Assembly (NCBI GenBank): GCA_006844585.1
Contig: SPJM01000342.1
Coordinates: 1 to 64,000 of the forward strand
Length of the DNA stretch: 64,000 nt
Origin: Methylococcaceae bacterium
GTDB lineage: Bacteria > Pseudomonadota > Gammaproteobacteria > Methylococcales > Methylomonadaceae
Direction: 5' to 3'
The notes under the pieces were generated by a model that saw only the letters and a list, made by a program, of their open reading frames with translations, was not told the DNA's origin and made no database searches. A program made the position numbers and the translations under genes. This document shows positions 45,674-55,432 of this stretch, piece after piece; positions within the stretch are counted from its first letter, which is position 1, and the number at the start of each line of letters is the position of its first letter.

Positions 45674-46093
45674 TTAATTTTCAGTCATTTGTAAATTAAT
45701 TTCCGTTACAGTTTGGTTTTTAATGCGAAAGCCGCGCATTTCCAATACGCCTTTAGTATTTAAAGAGATAATTAAATACAACGCCTCATCATAATTTGCC
45801 ATTTGAATATCTGTTGCAGATGGCGTGGCGGGTGCGCTGGGGTGTGAATGATAAATAGCGAAAAACTCTTCCCGGCTTTCGCGCATTTCCCTCATTGCGT
45901 TTATTTGTTGCTCCGGATCTAGCTCAAATCGAATCTCAGATTGTTCTGCAATATTGGCGATGGGGTAGCATTTCACGGGGATACCGTTATTGGCGCTGAC
46001 TAATCCGCATATTTCATGATCAGGCGATTGTTGTGCTATATGTAATAATTGCGTGGCGAGTTTGCGGGGGATTTTTATGGTTGAGGTTTGCAT
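45674..46093 (-). CDS. JAMM/Mov34-family metallopeptidase
   Basis: The 139-residue protein has the full JAMM zinc site: Glu27 in HEICGL, H82 and H84 in YHSHPSAP, and D95 in PSATD. Bacterial stand-alone JAMM proteins (M67 family) cleave C-terminal extensions from ubiquitin-like sulfur carriers in cysteine or cofactor synthesis; no sulfur-carrier gene is next to it. It follows prmC by one base on the same strand, so it is the distal gene of hemA-prfA-prmC. The substrate is unknown. Confidence 0.88.
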   Translation of the reverse strand: MQTSTIKIPRKLATQLLHIAQQSPDHEICGLVSANNGIPVKCYPIANIAEQSEIRFELDPEQQINAMREMRESREEFFAIYHSHPSAPATPSATDIQMANYDEALYLIISLNTKGVLEMRGFRIKNQTVTEINLQMTEN

Positions 46094-46094
46094 A

Positions 46095-46943
46095 TTAAGG
46101 ATTCCAAATGGCTGTTGTCGCTCTAGGGTTGCCTGCTAAATCTTGGTGAGTTTCAATGTGTTGATATTGGTTTTTAAGTAATATTGACTGTACTGCGGAC
46201 TGTTGCTCATAACCATGTTCGATTAACAAATGGCCGTTAGGTTTTAGAAAGTTGATGGCTTGTTCAGCAATGGCGTTAATGTCTTGCAAGCCGTTTTGGG
46301 CGGCTATTAACGCCAGGCGCGGTTCGTGAGCGACATCTCCGTTTATTAAATGCGGATCAGTTTCGGCAATATAGGGCGGATTGCTAATAATCATATCAAA
46401 CGCCTGCGGCCGGATTTCACTGAACCAGTTTGATTTTAGCAGCTCGATATTGTTTGCGCCCAAGCGTTCAGCATTTTGTTGGGCAATGCTGAGGGCGGCG
46501 TCTGAAATATCGCTCGCCAACACCTTTAGCGTTTTTAATTCCAATGCCAAGGTGATTGCTATAATGCCGGCGCCGCATCCTAAGTCCAGAATTTTGGCGC
46601 TTTGATTCTGTTTTAATCGGGTAAGCGCCAGCTCAATTAAGAGTTCCGTATCCGGTCTAGGGATCAGTACTTGATCGGTAACCAAGAAATCACGGCTCCA
46701 GAATTCGCGGCTGCCTGTTAAATAAGCTATCGGTTTGCCTTGTCGGCGTTTTTTCAAAAGAGTTTGAAATTGATTCAGTTCTGCCTCTGTTAATTTTTTT
46801 TCAGGCCAGGCGCGTATATGGCTGCGCGGTTTTGCAATGCAATGACTCAGTAATATTTCAGCATCCAATTGCGGCGAATCGGAGATTGCGGCTATTTGTT
46901 GAGAGGCTGATTGAATAACGCTTTGGAAGTCGAGATCAGTCAT
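46095..46943 (-). CDS. prmC: peptide chain release factor glutamine methyltransferase
   Basis: PrmC methylates the Gln of the GGQ motif in release factors RF1 and RF2. The 282-residue protein has an N-terminal helical domain (about 1-85), the [15 protein letters not shown] segment, SAM motif [16 protein letters not shown] (about 116-131), and the catalytic NPPY (about 187-190, [13 protein letters not shown]). The length matches E. coli (277). It overlaps its substrate gene prfA by eight bases, the usual arrangement. Confidence 0.96.
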   Translation of the reverse strand: MTDLDFQSVIQSASQQIAAISDSPQLDAEILLSHCIAKPRSHIRAWPEKKLTEAELNQFQTLLKKRRQGKPIAYLTGSREFWSRDFLVTDQVLIPRPDTELLIELALTRLKQNQSAKILDLGCGAGIIAITLALELKTLKVLASDISDAALSIAQQNAERLGANNIELLKSNWFSEIRPQAFDMIISNPPYIAETDPHLINGDVAHEPRLALIAAQNGLQDINAIAEQAINFLKPNGHLLIEHGYEQQSAVQSILLKNQYQHIETHQDLAGNPRATTAIWNP

Positions 46944-48021
46944 TGCTTAATTGCGTCAATAATTCAGCTTGATGTTCATGTATTAATGGCTGAATAACAT
47001 GTTCCAGGCCGCCTTGCATAATTTCTTCCAATTTGTATAAAGTCAGATTGATGCGGTGGTCGGTCATTCGGCCTTGCGGATAATTATAAGTGCGTATGCG
47101 TTCTGAGCGGTCGCCGCTGCCGACTTGTAATTTACGATTTTCAGCCTGTTCAGCGCTTTGTTTTTCTTGTTCGGCGCTGAGCAGTCTGGATTGCAGTAAG
47201 GACATGGCGCGCGCCCGGTTTTTGTGTTGTGAACGTTCATCTTGACATTCGACTACTACGCCGGTGGGCAGGTGAGTAATGCGTATCGCCGAGTCGGTTT
47301 TGTTGACATGCTGTCCGCCTGCGCCGGAAGCGCGGAAGGTGTCTACCCGTAAATCGGCCGGGTTGATTTCGATTTCATCAACGTTGTCGACTTCCGGCAT
47401 AACAGCGACAGTGCAAGCTGAAGTGTGTACTCTTCCCTGCGATTCGGTTTCAGGCACTCTTTGTACTCTATGGGCGCCGGATTCGAATTTCAGTTGGGAA
47501 TAAACGCTTTGTCCGCTGACCCGCATAATGATTTCTTTGTAGCCGCCGTGATCGCCTCGGTTTTCATTGATCAGTTCGATATTCCAGCCTCGGTTTTCCG
47601 CATAACGCTGATACATTTTCGCCAGGTCGCCGGAAAAAATTGCCGCTTCGTCGCCGCCGGTTCCGGCGCGAATTTCCAGGAAAATATTATGATTATCGTT
47701 GGGGTCTTTAGGGAGCAATAATATTTGTAATTCCTGCTCTAAAGTGTGCTTTTGTTGCTCGGCTATTTCGATTTCTTCCTTTGCCATCTCTCTTAGGTCG
47801 GCATCGCTGTCCTTAGCCATTTCTTGCGCTGACTCAAGATTGCTTTCATTATCCAAATATTGTTTATAGGCGTCGATAACCGGCTCTAGTTGCGCATATT
47901 CCTGGCTTAAGCTGCGGAATTTATTCTGCTCGTTTTGGGTTTCGGGTTGCGACAACAAGGCGGCGATTTCTTCAAAGCGGTCGCCAAGATTATCTAATTT
48001 AAGACGTATTGATGATTTCAT
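46936..48021 (-). CDS. prfA: peptide chain release factor 1
   Basis: RF1 reads UAA and UAG stops and triggers hydrolysis on the ribosome. The 361-residue protein has the coiled N-terminal domain, the stop-recognition loop with P-x-T (here PET in [12 protein letters not shown], about 188), and the catalytic GGQ in [18 protein letters not shown] (about 236). No +1 frameshift site, as in prfB, is expected or seen. It is encoded between hemA (two bases upstream) and prmC. Confidence 0.97.
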   Translation of the reverse strand: MKSSIRLKLDNLGDRFEEIAALLSQPETQNEQNKFRSLSQEYAQLEPVIDAYKQYLDNESNLESAQEMAKDSDADLREMAKEEIEIAEQQKHTLEQELQILLLPKDPNDNHNIFLEIRAGTGGDEAAIFSGDLAKMYQRYAENRGWNIELINENRGDHGGYKEIIMRVSGQSVYSQLKFESGAHRVQRVPETESQGRVHTSACTVAVMPEVDNVDEIEINPADLRVDTFRASGAGGQHVNKTDSAIRITHLPTGVVVECQDERSQHKNRARAMSLLQSRLLSAEQEKQSAEQAENRKLQVGSGDRSERIRTYNYPQGRMTDHRINLTLYKLEEIMQGGLEHVIQPLIHEHQAELLTQLSND

Positions 48022-48023
48022 GA

Positions 48024-49271
48024 TTATAATTTGAATAATTCCCGAGCGCCGGCGATGATGTCGTGACGCTCATTAGCGCCGGCTTCTCGAAGTTGTGCGC
48101 TGGGGGTGTGGATTAATTTGTTGGTTAAAGTGTGAGCCAGACGTTTGACGACCTCTTCGCTGTCAGCATCGTTTTTGAGTTGGCTAAGCGCTTTGTTCAA
48201 GGCTTCATCGCGAATTTGTTCGGCTTGGGCGCGGTAATCCCTAATTGTCGTTAACGCGCCTTGAGCGCGCAGCCAGGACAGGAAGTGTTCTACCTCGGTA
48301 TCGATGATCTCTTCGGCTTGTTCGGCGGCGCGTTGACGTGAAGCAATATTTTCATTAATAGTGTTTTGTAAATCATCAACCGTATACAGATAGATGTCCG
48401 GCAAATCCCCGGCTTCGCTTTCTATATCTCTGGGTACGGCTAGATCAACCATGAAAATCGGTTTATGCTTGCGGGTTTTAATGGCGCTTTCCAGCATACC
48501 TTTACCCAAAATCGGCAGTTGGCTGGCCGTCGAAGAAACAACAATATCGGCTTCCGCTAAATGAGACGGAAGTTCAGATAGGGCAATCGCGTAGCCGTTA
48601 AATTGGCTGGCTAATGTGTGCGCTTTATCGTAAGTGCGGTTAGCGATGATAATTCGACCTACGCCATGTTGGGATAGATGTCGGGCGGTGAGTTCAATGG
48701 TTTCGCCGGCGCCGATTAACAATGCGGTTTGTTCGCTGAGTTTATTAAAAATTTGTTGCGCCAGTTGCACGGCTGCAAAAGCGACTGATACCGGGCTGGA
48801 GCCGATGGCGGTATCGCTGCGGACTTTCTTGGCGGCGGAAAAAGTGTGTTGAAACAGTTTGCCGAGATTTTTACCCAAGGTCCCTGCTTCGGAGGCGGCT
48901 TGGTAGGCGGTTTTCATTTGGCCTAAAATTTGCGGCTCGCCTAGCACCATCGAATCAAGTCCGCAGGCGACCCTGAACATATGGCGGATGGAATGACTAT
49001 CCTTATGGGTGTAGAGATAAGGCGTAAAGTCTTTAGGCGCTAAGCTTTTATCATCAGCTATCCATTCAATTAATTTATTTGGATTGTCGGCGGATGTGTG
49101 ATAATAAAACTCCGTTCTGTTGCAGGTTGATAAGATTGCCGCTTCAGTAATGTCTCTAGTCGTGTGCAGGCTTTCCAATGATGTTTTGAGCATTTCAGCC
49201 GGATAGGCTAATTGTTCGCGGATGGAGACGGGCGCTGTATTGTAATTGATACCTAAAGCAATATATGTCAT
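48024..49271 (-). CDS. hemA: glutamyl-tRNA reductase
   Basis: HemA reduces glutamyl-tRNA to glutamate-1-semialdehyde, the entry step of C5 heme synthesis. From ATG 49271 it has 415 residues: [14 protein letters not shown], the catalytic Cys in [12 protein letters not shown] (about 45-56), the [17 protein letters not shown] signature, NADPH-binding [13 protein letters not shown], and the C-terminal dimerisation helix. The track's TTG start one codon upstream is rejected. It heads the hemA-prfA-prmC operon, divergent from the TPR-lolB-ispE operon. Confidence 0.96.
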   Translation of the reverse strand: MTYIALGINYNTAPVSIREQLAYPAEMLKTSLESLHTTRDITEAAILSTCNRTEFYYHTSADNPNKLIEWIADDKSLAPKDFTPYLYTHKDSHSIRHMFRVACGLDSMVLGEPQILGQMKTAYQAASEAGTLGKNLGKLFQHTFSAAKKVRSDTAIGSSPVSVAFAAVQLAQQIFNKLSEQTALLIGAGETIELTARHLSQHGVGRIIIANRTYDKAHTLASQFNGYAIALSELPSHLAEADIVVSSTASQLPILGKGMLESAIKTRKHKPIFMVDLAVPRDIESEAGDLPDIYLYTVDDLQNTINENIASRQRAAEQAEEIIDTEVEHFLSWLRAQGALTTIRDYRAQAEQIRDEALNKALSQLKNDADSEEVVKRLAHTLTNKLIHTPSAQLREAGANERHDIIAGARELFKL

Positions 49272-49367
49272 CAATTGCGCAATAAAAAGTATAATAAAAC
49301 CCTATATTGTAAGTAAAACAGTGGTTTTGTCCAAATAGAAAAATTTTTAACTGAACCTGCGGCGATT

Positions 49368-49386
49368 TTTGCTACTCTATAGCAAA
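49368..49386. promoter_or_regulatory. inverted repeat in the hemA/TPR divergent promoter region
   Basis: TTTGCTA and TAGCAAA form seven-base inverted arms separated by CTCTA. The left arm overlaps a TGCTACTCT extended -10-like sequence for the rightward TPR gene, so the repeat could be an operator. The assignment is by position only. Confidence 0.3.
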
Positions 49387-49508
49387 GATTGTTTATGTTA
49401 ATCTGCTGGCTCTTGATGGTTAAGTTTTTTTGTGCGGGAGAGTCCTAAGTCTAAATGCCGAATAAGGCGAACAAGTTCATTGTTTTCGAGTACAGGAAAT
49501 TGATATTA

Positions 49509-51251
49509 ATGAAAAGATGGTTAGAAATCGCATTGGTTTTGGCGTTGACGGGGTGCAGCAGCGCACCACAAATAAAAACCGATAATCAAACGGTTAAAGC
49601 GGCGGAAAAGTTGGATGTTCCAGTGCTTGCTGAAGAGTCTTTAGACCATATTGATAGTTCGATTGAGCCGGCCGTATTGTATTTGTTAATGGCCGCCGAA
49701 TTAGCCGGTCAGCGGAATCAATATGGGCTGGCTCTCGATGGATATCTACAAGCGGCCCGGAAAGTGGATGATCCGAGAGTCGCCAAACGCGCCGCGCAAA
49801 TCGGCATGTTTATTAAAGACCAGAAAAAAACCCAGGAAGCAGTCGAGATATGGTTGAAATATGAGCCTGAAAACTTGACGGCCCGGAAAATCGCCACCTT
49901 GAACGCCCTGAGAAGCGCAGAACGCGGGGAAGCGGTTCAACATCTGAGCGCGGCGATGGAGCTGGATCCGGCTGGTTTTGAATCTACTCTGGTGGAAATG
50001 GGTCGGCTGATGGAAAAGGACGGCAAATATGATTTTGTTTTTGATGTTTTGGAAGATTTGTCGGCTAAGCATCCCGATCAAGCGGTGATCTTTTTTGTGC
50101 AATCAGTGTTTGCCGCTAAGCAGCAAAAAACTCAATTGGCGATGCAGAAAATTGAAGCGGCGTTGGCGATCCAACCGGAATGGCGCAAAGCCTTGGTCTA
50201 TCAAGTGCAGTTAGCCGGTCGGGACGGTGATTTCGATTTGGCTTTGAAGAGTTTGGATAAGGCTCAGTCTTTGAAGCCGGATGATCAGCAGCTGCTTAAA
50301 ATGAAAGCGCAATTGATGGTTGACGCCAAACGTTACCCTGAAGCGGAAAGCTTATATCAACAGTTTTATGATAAAAACCCGGAAGATGTCGAAAGTCAAT
50401 TCGCCATCGCCTTATTGCAGTTGCAGCAAAAAAAGATAGATCAGGCGGAAAAGTCGTTTAAAGCGCTGTTGACGAATAGCCAATGGAAAAACCGAGCCAG
50501 CTTTTATTTGGGTCGTATCGCATTCGATAACAAGAATTATGATCAGGCTTTGGTTTGGTTTGATAAAGTGACCAGTGGAGGGTTTGCTTTTGATTCGGCG
50601 GCTTCTGCGGTATCGGTTTTGCTTAATCAGAAAAAGTTTGATGAAGCGGCGGCTAGAATTGATGAAATGGAACTAAAATATCCGGATAAAACCGTCAAAG
50701 TTTTGCGCCTGAAAGCGGAAATGTTCAACGAAAGTAAGGGTTATCAAAAAGCTTTTGATATCTTGACCGAAGCGTTGCATATTGAGCCGGAAAATAGGGA
50801 TTTGTTATATATCAGGGCGCTGGTCGCCGAGGAATTGGATCGGCTGGATGTTTTGGAAAATGATCTTAAGAAAATTCTATCGAAAAAGCCCAATGACGCC
50901 GCCGCGCTCAATGCCTTAGGGTATACCCTGGTGGATAGAACTGATCGTTATAGCGAAGCGGAAAGCTATTTGTTGAAAGCGCTGGAATTGGAGCCGGATG
51001 AACCGGTTATTATTGATAGCTATGGCTGGTTACAATATAAGCGCGGGAATTTGATGGAGGCGATTCAGTATTTGCGTCAAGCGTTTAATGCGCAAGCGGA
51101 AAACGAAATAGCCGCGCATTTGGCGGAAGTGTTGTGGGTTTCCGGGAACAAAAAAGAGGCTCTGAAGGTTTTTGACCAAGCTATTTTAAAGTCGCCGGAA
51201 GATGAGTATTTGCTGGATTTTAAAGAACGTTTTTTGAATCAGGCTGAATGA
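49509..51251 (+). CDS. tetratricopeptide-repeat lipoprotein
   Basis: From ATG 49509 it has 580 residues, starting with a lipoprotein signal peptide (MKRWLEIALVLALTGCSS, lipobox ALTGC). The rest is a long array of TPR-like helical pairs (for example RYPEAESLYQQFYDKNPEDVESQF and RYSEAESYLLKALELEPDEPVIIDSYG). The last repeats are the most canonical. It is probably an outer-membrane or periplasmic assembly scaffold; no specific partner can be named. The position directly before lolB is seen in other gammaproteobacteria and suggests an envelope role. The track's upstream start would bury the signal peptide, so it is rejected. Confidence 0.85.
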   Translation: MKRWLEIALVLALTGCSSAPQIKTDNQTVKAAEKLDVPVLAEESLDHIDSSIEPAVLYLLMAAELAGQRNQYGLALDGYLQAARKVDDPRVAKRAAQIGMFIKDQKKTQEAVEIWLKYEPENLTARKIATLNALRSAERGEAVQHLSAAMELDPAGFESTLVEMGRLMEKDGKYDFVFDVLEDLSAKHPDQAVIFFVQSVFAAKQQKTQLAMQKIEAALAIQPEWRKALVYQVQLAGRDGDFDLALKSLDKAQSLKPDDQQLLKMKAQLMVDAKRYPEAESLYQQFYDKNPEDVESQFAIALLQLQQKKIDQAEKSFKALLTNSQWKNRASFYLGRIAFDNKNYDQALVWFDKVTSGGFAFDSAASAVSVLLNQKKFDEAAARIDEMELKYPDKTVKVLRLKAEMFNESKGYQKAFDILTEALHIEPENRDLLYIRALVAEELDRLDVLENDLKKILSKKPNDAAALNALGYTLVDRTDRYSEAESYLLKALELEPDEPVIIDSYGWLQYKRGNLMEAIQYLRQAFNAQAENEIAAHLAEVLWVSGNKKEALKVFDQAILKSPEDEYLLDFKERFLNQAE

Positions 51252-51820
51252 GGCGTTGGTTAATCATAAGCCTGTTCGTGGTGTTGATGGCCGGGTGTGC
51301 GGCTAAATCGCCGGAATCGTTGACTCCTCGCTTTCAGCTATTGGATATCGGCGAGTTGGGATTAGAGGGTAAAAGTTGGCGCTTGAGTGGGCGGCTAGCT
51401 GTTAAAGGCGTCGATAATGGATTTTCTGCGTCTATACAATGGGAGCATGGCCCGATAGAGGATGTGATTGAGTTGTCCGGCCCATTCGGTCAGGGCGGCG
51501 TGGTGATCACCTTGATGGAGAATCGGGTTGTTGTTGATGATGGTGACAAGCCGACAATTTATACGGGAAATGCTCAGGATGTTTTTTTTCGACATTTTGC
51601 CGTTGATATGCCGCTGAATGCTTTACAATATTGGGTTTTAGGCGGGGCAGTTCCCGGACCATCATATCGTTTGCAGGAACAGGGCTTTGAACAATTAAAC
51701 TGGTCGTTGGTTTATCAGCGTATGCAAACCTATCGCGAACTGCTGTTGCCCGAAAAAATAAAAATGAAAAATGAAAAAACGACGATTAAGTTGGTAATTG
51801 ACGAATGGCGAATAATGTAA
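51248..51820 (+). CDS. lolB: outer-membrane lipoprotein receptor LolB
   Basis: LolB accepts lipoproteins from LolA and inserts them into the outer membrane. The 190-residue protein has a lipoprotein signal (MRRWLIISLFVVLMAGC), followed by the LolB fold with WRLSGRLAVKGVDNGFSASIQWEH (about 39-62) and the later VLGGAVPGPSYRL segment. E. coli LolB is 207 residues. It overlaps the TPR gene by four bases (ATGA) and ispE by 16, so the three genes are coupled. It lies opposite hemA as in E. coli. Confidence 0.92.
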   Translation: MRRWLIISLFVVLMAGCAAKSPESLTPRFQLLDIGELGLEGKSWRLSGRLAVKGVDNGFSASIQWEHGPIEDVIELSGPFGQGGVVITLMENRVVVDDGDKPTIYTGNAQDVFFRHFAVDMPLNALQYWVLGGAVPGPSYRLQEQGFEQLNWSLVYQRMQTYRELLLPEKIKMKNEKTTIKLVIDEWRIM

Positions 51821-52686
51821 AGGATAATGATATTCGGGCGTGGGGCTGGGAAAAGCGTTGGCCTGCACCCGCCAAAATAAATTTAATGCTGAGAATCACC
51901 GGGAGGCTTGAGAGCGGTTATCATAGTCTGCAGACAGTTTTTCAGATGACGGATTTGTGTGACTGGATACGGTTTTATCCGTTGACTGAAGATAAAGTTT
52001 GTTTGAAACACATGATTCCCGGAGTTGCCGAAAATGATGATTTGACGGTGAGGGCGGCCCGCTTGTTAAAGCAGCATAGCGGATATAAATCTGGTGTGAT
52101 GATTGAAATAGACAAGCATTTGCCGATGGGTGGCGGATTGGGTGGCGGTAGTTCCGACGCCGCGACTACCCTGGTCGTATTAAATCAATTATGGGGTTTA
52201 GGTCTAAGCAAGCCAGTGTTGATGGATTTGGGGCTGCAATTGGGCGCGGACGTGCCTGTATTTGTTTTTGGCGGGGCTGCTTGGGGTGAAGGCGTAGGCG
52301 AAGAGCTGCAGGAAATTGCGCTTGATGAAAAATGGCTTGTTATTATTAAACCGGATGTTCATGTGGATACCGGTGAAGTTTTTTCAAATAAAGATTTGAC
52401 AAGAGATAGTAAATGCATCACAATAGCCGACTTTCTTGCAGGGGATGAGCGGAATGATTGCTTAGATGTTGTCTGCGAGAAGTATCAGTCAATTAAGGAT
52501 GCAATGCGGGCGTTGTCAGATTATGCCCCTGCCAAGTTGACCGGAACCGGCGCCTGTGTATTTGCACAGTTTGGTTCTGAGCGGCAAGCGCACAATGCGT
52601 ATCTTAAATTAAGCGCTGATTGGCGAGTTTATTTGGCAAAAGGGCTGAATAAATCACCTTTATATCAGCAGCTTGAATCAGACTGA
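51805..52686 (+). CDS. ispE: 4-diphosphocytidyl-2-C-methyl-D-erythritol kinase
   Basis: IspE phosphorylates CDP-methylerythritol in the non-mevalonate isoprenoid pathway. The 293-residue GHMP kinase starts its fold at PAPAKINLMLRITGR (about 20-34), has the ATP-binding LPMGGGLGGGSSDAATTL (about 107-124), and the C-terminal LTGTGACVFAQF motif 3. The first 16 or so residues are an extra N-terminal stretch; its ATG lies inside lolB. tRNA-Gln and prs follow, a conserved order. Confidence 0.96.
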   Translation: MANNVKDNDIRAWGWEKRWPAPAKINLMLRITGRLESGYHSLQTVFQMTDLCDWIRFYPLTEDKVCLKHMIPGVAENDDLTVRAARLLKQHSGYKSGVMIEIDKHLPMGGGLGGGSSDAATTLVVLNQLWGLGLSKPVLMDLGLQLGADVPVFVFGGAAWGEGVGEELQEIALDEKWLVIIKPDVHVDTGEVFSNKDLTRDSKCITIADFLAGDERNDCLDVVCEKYQSIKDAMRALSDYAPAKLTGTGACVFAQFGSERQAHNAYLKLSADWRVYLAKGLNKSPLYQQLESD

Positions 52687-52697
52687 ATTCATATTAT

Positions 52698-52772
52698 TGG
52701 GCTGTCGCCAAGCGGTAAGGCACGGGGTTTTGATCTCCGCATACCCAGGTTCGAATCCTGGCAGCCCAGCCA
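52698..52772 (+). tRNA. tRNA-Gln (anticodon TTG)
   Basis: The 75-base sequence folds as a cloverleaf. The acceptor TGGGCTG pairs with CAGCCCA, the D-arm is GCCAAGCGGTAAGGC, the anticodon stem CGGGG/CTCCG has loop TTTTGAT giving anticodon TTG, the T-arm is CCAGGTTCGAATCCTGG, and CCA is encoded. It closely resembles E. coli tRNA-Gln(UUG). It lies between ispE and prs, as in many gammaproteobacteria. Confidence 0.96.
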
Positions 52773-52813
52773 TTATCTCCATATAAAAAAATCTCTTTAG
52801 GGGTGCTTGATAG

Positions 52814-53767
52814 ATGAGTGATGCCTCGATGATGGTGTTTTCGGGTAATGCCAATATGGCCTTGTCTGAAGGTGTTGTTCGAAAATTGAATATGCGGCTT
52901 GGGATGGCTACGGTTGGGAGGTTTAGCGATGGGGAGATTGTCGTTGAGATCGAAGAGAATGTGCGTGGGCGTGACGTTTTTGTTATCCAGCCTACCTGCT
53001 CGCCGACAAATGAAAATTTAATGGAATTGCTGGTGTTGATCGATGCGTTAAAACGCGCCTCGGCAGCACGAATAACAGCGGTGATGCCGTATTACGGCTA
53101 CGCCAGACAAGATAGACGTTCGCGTTCCGCCAGAGTGCCGATAACGGCGCGTTTGGTAGCGGATATGATTAGCAATGCGGGTGCTGACAGGGTTTTGACT
53201 GTTGATTTGCATGCGGATCAGATACAAGGTTTTTTCTCTATACCGGTTGATAATGTTTATGCTTCGCCAATTTTGTTAGGCGATGTGTGGCGGCAGAAAT
53301 ATGACAACTTGATGGTTGTCTCGCCGGATGTGGGTGGCGTGGTAAGGGCAAGGGCTTTAGCCAAGCGTCTGGATGATGCGGATTTGGCGATTATTGATAA
53401 GCGTAGACCGAAGGCGAATGTGTCTGAGATAATGCATTTAATCGGCGATGTCGAAGGCCGCACCTGTGTGATGGTCGATGATTTGGTTGATACCGCAGGC
53501 ACTTTATGCAATGCCGCCGGGGCGCTAAAACAGAAAGGCGCTGTTAAAGTGGTGGCATATTGTACGCATGCTGTTTTGTCAGGCGCTGCAGCCGAGAATG
53601 TATCAAATTCTGTGCTGGATGAATTGGTGGTGACGGATACCATACCACTGACTGGTGATTTGAAAAAAATAAGTAAAATAAGGCAGTTGAGCGTAGCTGA
53701 AATGTTGGCGGAAACGATTCGTAGAATTGCGTCCAGCGAGTCGGTCAGTTCGCTTTATGTGGATTAG
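52814..53767 (+). CDS. prs: ribose-phosphate pyrophosphokinase
   Basis: Prs makes PRPP from ribose 5-phosphate and ATP for nucleotide, His and Trp synthesis. The 317-residue class I enzyme has [25 protein letters not shown] (about 37-61), the flexible loop [12 protein letters not shown] (about 95-106), the divalent-cation site [11 protein letters not shown] and the PRPP-binding loop [13 protein letters not shown] (about 218-230). The length matches E. coli (315). An AGGGG SD lies upstream. rplY follows after 44 bases. Confidence 0.97.
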   Translation: MSDASMMVFSGNANMALSEGVVRKLNMRLGMATVGRFSDGEIVVEIEENVRGRDVFVIQPTCSPTNENLMELLVLIDALKRASAARITAVMPYYGYARQDRRSRSARVPITARLVADMISNAGADRVLTVDLHADQIQGFFSIPVDNVYASPILLGDVWRQKYDNLMVVSPDVGGVVRARALAKRLDDADLAIIDKRRPKANVSEIMHLIGDVEGRTCVMVDDLVDTAGTLCNAAGALKQKGAVKVVAYCTHAVLSGAAAENVSNSVLDELVVTDTIPLTGDLKKISKIRQLSVAEMLAETIRRIASSESVSSLYVD

Positions 53768-53811
53768 TTAATTAGAGTAAAGCTTGTTTGAGTGGGCTTT
53801 GGAGATTTTAA

Positions 53812-54435
53812 ATGTCTAACGTATTTGAGTTTGTCGCAGAAAAGCGCGATTTATCAGGAAAAAGCGCTGCAAGAGCAGTGCGTCGCGAAGGTAACATCCC
53901 AGCGGTAATTTACGGCGGTGATGTTGAGCCTGAAAATTTGGTTTTATCACATAGTGAAGTGTTGAAAAGTTTAGAGCACGAAGCGGTTTATTCACATGTG
54001 TTGGAAATTAATGTCGGCGGTAAAGTGCAAAAAGCGTTGCTGAAAGATATTCAGCGTCATCCCGCTAAGCCGAGAGTTTTGCATATGGATTTTTTGCGTG
54101 TTGATGAAACGCATAAAGTAAAAATGCATGTGCCGGTTCATTTTATCAATGAAGATAAATGTGAAGGCGTTAAATCCGGCGGTATTATCACCCATGCAAT
54201 GGTAGATGTTGAAGTTAGTTGCTTGCCGTCTGCATTACCTGAATACCTTGAAGTTGATTTATTGGAGCTTGAAGTAGGCGATTCTGTCCATTTGACTGAT
54301 TTGGTTTTACCGGAAGGCGTTGAGTTAACTGATTTGGCGCAAGGCGAAGAGCATGACCTCGTTGTTGCTCAAGTCATGAAAACGCGCGGCGGTTCAGAAG
54401 AAGCGGACGACGCTGAAGAAGAAAGTGCTGAATAA
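53812..54435 (+). CDS. rplY: 50S ribosomal protein L25 (long Ctc/TL5 form)
   Basis: L25 binds 5S rRNA. The 207-residue protein has the N-terminal 5S-binding domain (about 1-95: KRDLSGKSAARAVRREGNIPAVIYGG, LKDIQRHPAKPRVLHMDFLRV) and the additional C-terminal TL5/Ctc beta domain, ending in an acidic tail (SEEADDAEEESAE). E. coli has only the short 94-residue form. The prs-rplY-pth order is common in proteobacteria. It ends six bases before the pth start codon. Confidence 0.96.
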   Translation: MSNVFEFVAEKRDLSGKSAARAVRREGNIPAVIYGGDVEPENLVLSHSEVLKSLEHEAVYSHVLEINVGGKVQKALLKDIQRHPAKPRVLHMDFLRVDETHKVKMHVPVHFINEDKCEGVKSGGIITHAMVDVEVSCLPSALPEYLEVDLLELEVGDSVHLTDLVLPEGVELTDLAQGEEHDLVVAQVMKTRGGSEEADDAEEESAE

Positions 54436-54440
54436 GCTTG

Positions 54441-55004
54441 ATGATTAAATTGATTGTCGGCCTCGGAAACCCGGGGTCACAGTATGAGAGAACCCGGCAC
54501 AATGCCGGGTTTTTGTTTTTAGACCACTTGCTTTCCGGTGAACCGGGCGGTTGGTCGCCGGAGTCTAAATTTCAAGGCGAGACGGCGGTTAGTCACATTG
54601 CTGCTCAAAAGGTTGTTTTATTGAAACCGTCGACATTTATGAACAAAAGCGGGAATTCTGTCGGCAAAGTAGCGCGATATTATAAATTGCAGCCTGAAGA
54701 AATCTTGGTTGTTCATGATGAGCTTGATTTTGACGAGGGAGTCGTCAAATTAAAAAAAGGCGGCGGACATGCCGGGCATAATGGTTTAAGGGACATCGTC
54801 GCGCATTTAGGTTCACGGGATTTCTATCGTCTACGAATGGGAATCGGAAGGCCTAAGCAAGGATTGGCGGTGGCGGATTATGTTTTATCGAAACCCAGTG
54901 TCGCGGGCGAGCAAAAAATGATGGATATGTTCGTTTATGCCGAGCGCTTTATTCCTGAGATTATTAAGGGCGATATGGAAAAAGCGATGTCCGAAATGCA
55001 TTGA
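54441..55004 (+). CDS. pth: peptidyl-tRNA hydrolase
   Basis: Pth releases peptides from dropped-off peptidyl-tRNA. From ATG 54441 it has 187 residues, with IVGLGNPGSQYERTRHNAGF (Asn and catalytic His at about 11 and 21), KPSTFMNKSG, VHDELDF with the catalytic Asp, and GHNGLRDIVAHLGSRDFYRLRMGIG. The length matches E. coli (194). The track's TTG start adds one residue. The usual downstream partner ychF is absent; a decayed sequence follows instead. Confidence 0.96.
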   Translation: MIKLIVGLGNPGSQYERTRHNAGFLFLDHLLSGEPGGWSPESKFQGETAVSHIAAQKVVLLKPSTFMNKSGNSVGKVARYYKLQPEEILVVHDELDFDEGVVKLKKGGGHAGHNGLRDIVAHLGSRDFYRLRMGIGRPKQGLAVADYVLSKPSVAGEQKMMDMFVYAERFIPEIIKGDMEKAMSEMH

Positions 55005-55006
55005 TA

Positions 55007-55432
55007 ATGAATATAATTCACGGAATATGGGTTCCAGACGCAAACAGCGATTTTTATCAAAGTGGACAATTTTCTGTTTGGGTAGAGTTAGACAAAGTCC
55101 AAAAGCACATAGACATCGCTATTCCCCTCAACGTTTACGTCATATCGTCTGCCTGGATTTCGACACCGATAACATTAGCGGCGAGTCACAGTGGAAGTCA
55201 ATTTGTTTTTCGGTTTCAGGCAGCAGAAAAATGTCAAGAAAGCCCAATAGAAACTCACCATTGCGAAAAAAACGCCGAGCAAATTCGTTTGCAAATCGAA
55301 AATGCGGTGAAGGTTTCTCATCTGCGCTTATAGGAAGCTTTGGCGCGAATTGATATGGCCATCGTTGCCGTCGAAGCTTTAGTGAACAAAGAAAAGCCGT
55401 TGTTGTGGCGGCGCGATCCATTATATTGAAGT
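55007..55432 (+). pseudogene. decayed remnant, N terminus resembling an SNF2-family helicase
   Basis: ATG 55007 opens MNIIHGIWVPDANSDFYQSG and continues QFSVWVELD. This closely resembles the N terminus of large SNF2/DEAD-type helicases (pattern HGxWIPxxxxxFxQxGxFxLWVE). The frame then loses resemblance and stops at 55333. The same frame continues after that stop (EALARIDMAIVAVEALVNKEK) to a second stop at 55429, and an overlapping frame reads IEVEVERDQSHA. This looks like a deleted, stop-interrupted and frameshifted relic. The identity of the middle part is unknown, and it could instead be two fused fragments. Confidence 0.4.

Noticed and set aside
47400-47480. PET instead of PAT/PVT in the RF1 stop-codon recognition loop
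   Set aside because: The family motif is P-x-T and PET occurs in ordinary RF1 proteins such as that of Bacillus; not evidence of code reassignment.
54937-55353. Plus-strand ORF of 138 aa overlapping pth
   Set aside because: Starts inside pth in another frame and has biased, basic shadow-like composition; the helicase-like reading is in the frame starting at 55007.
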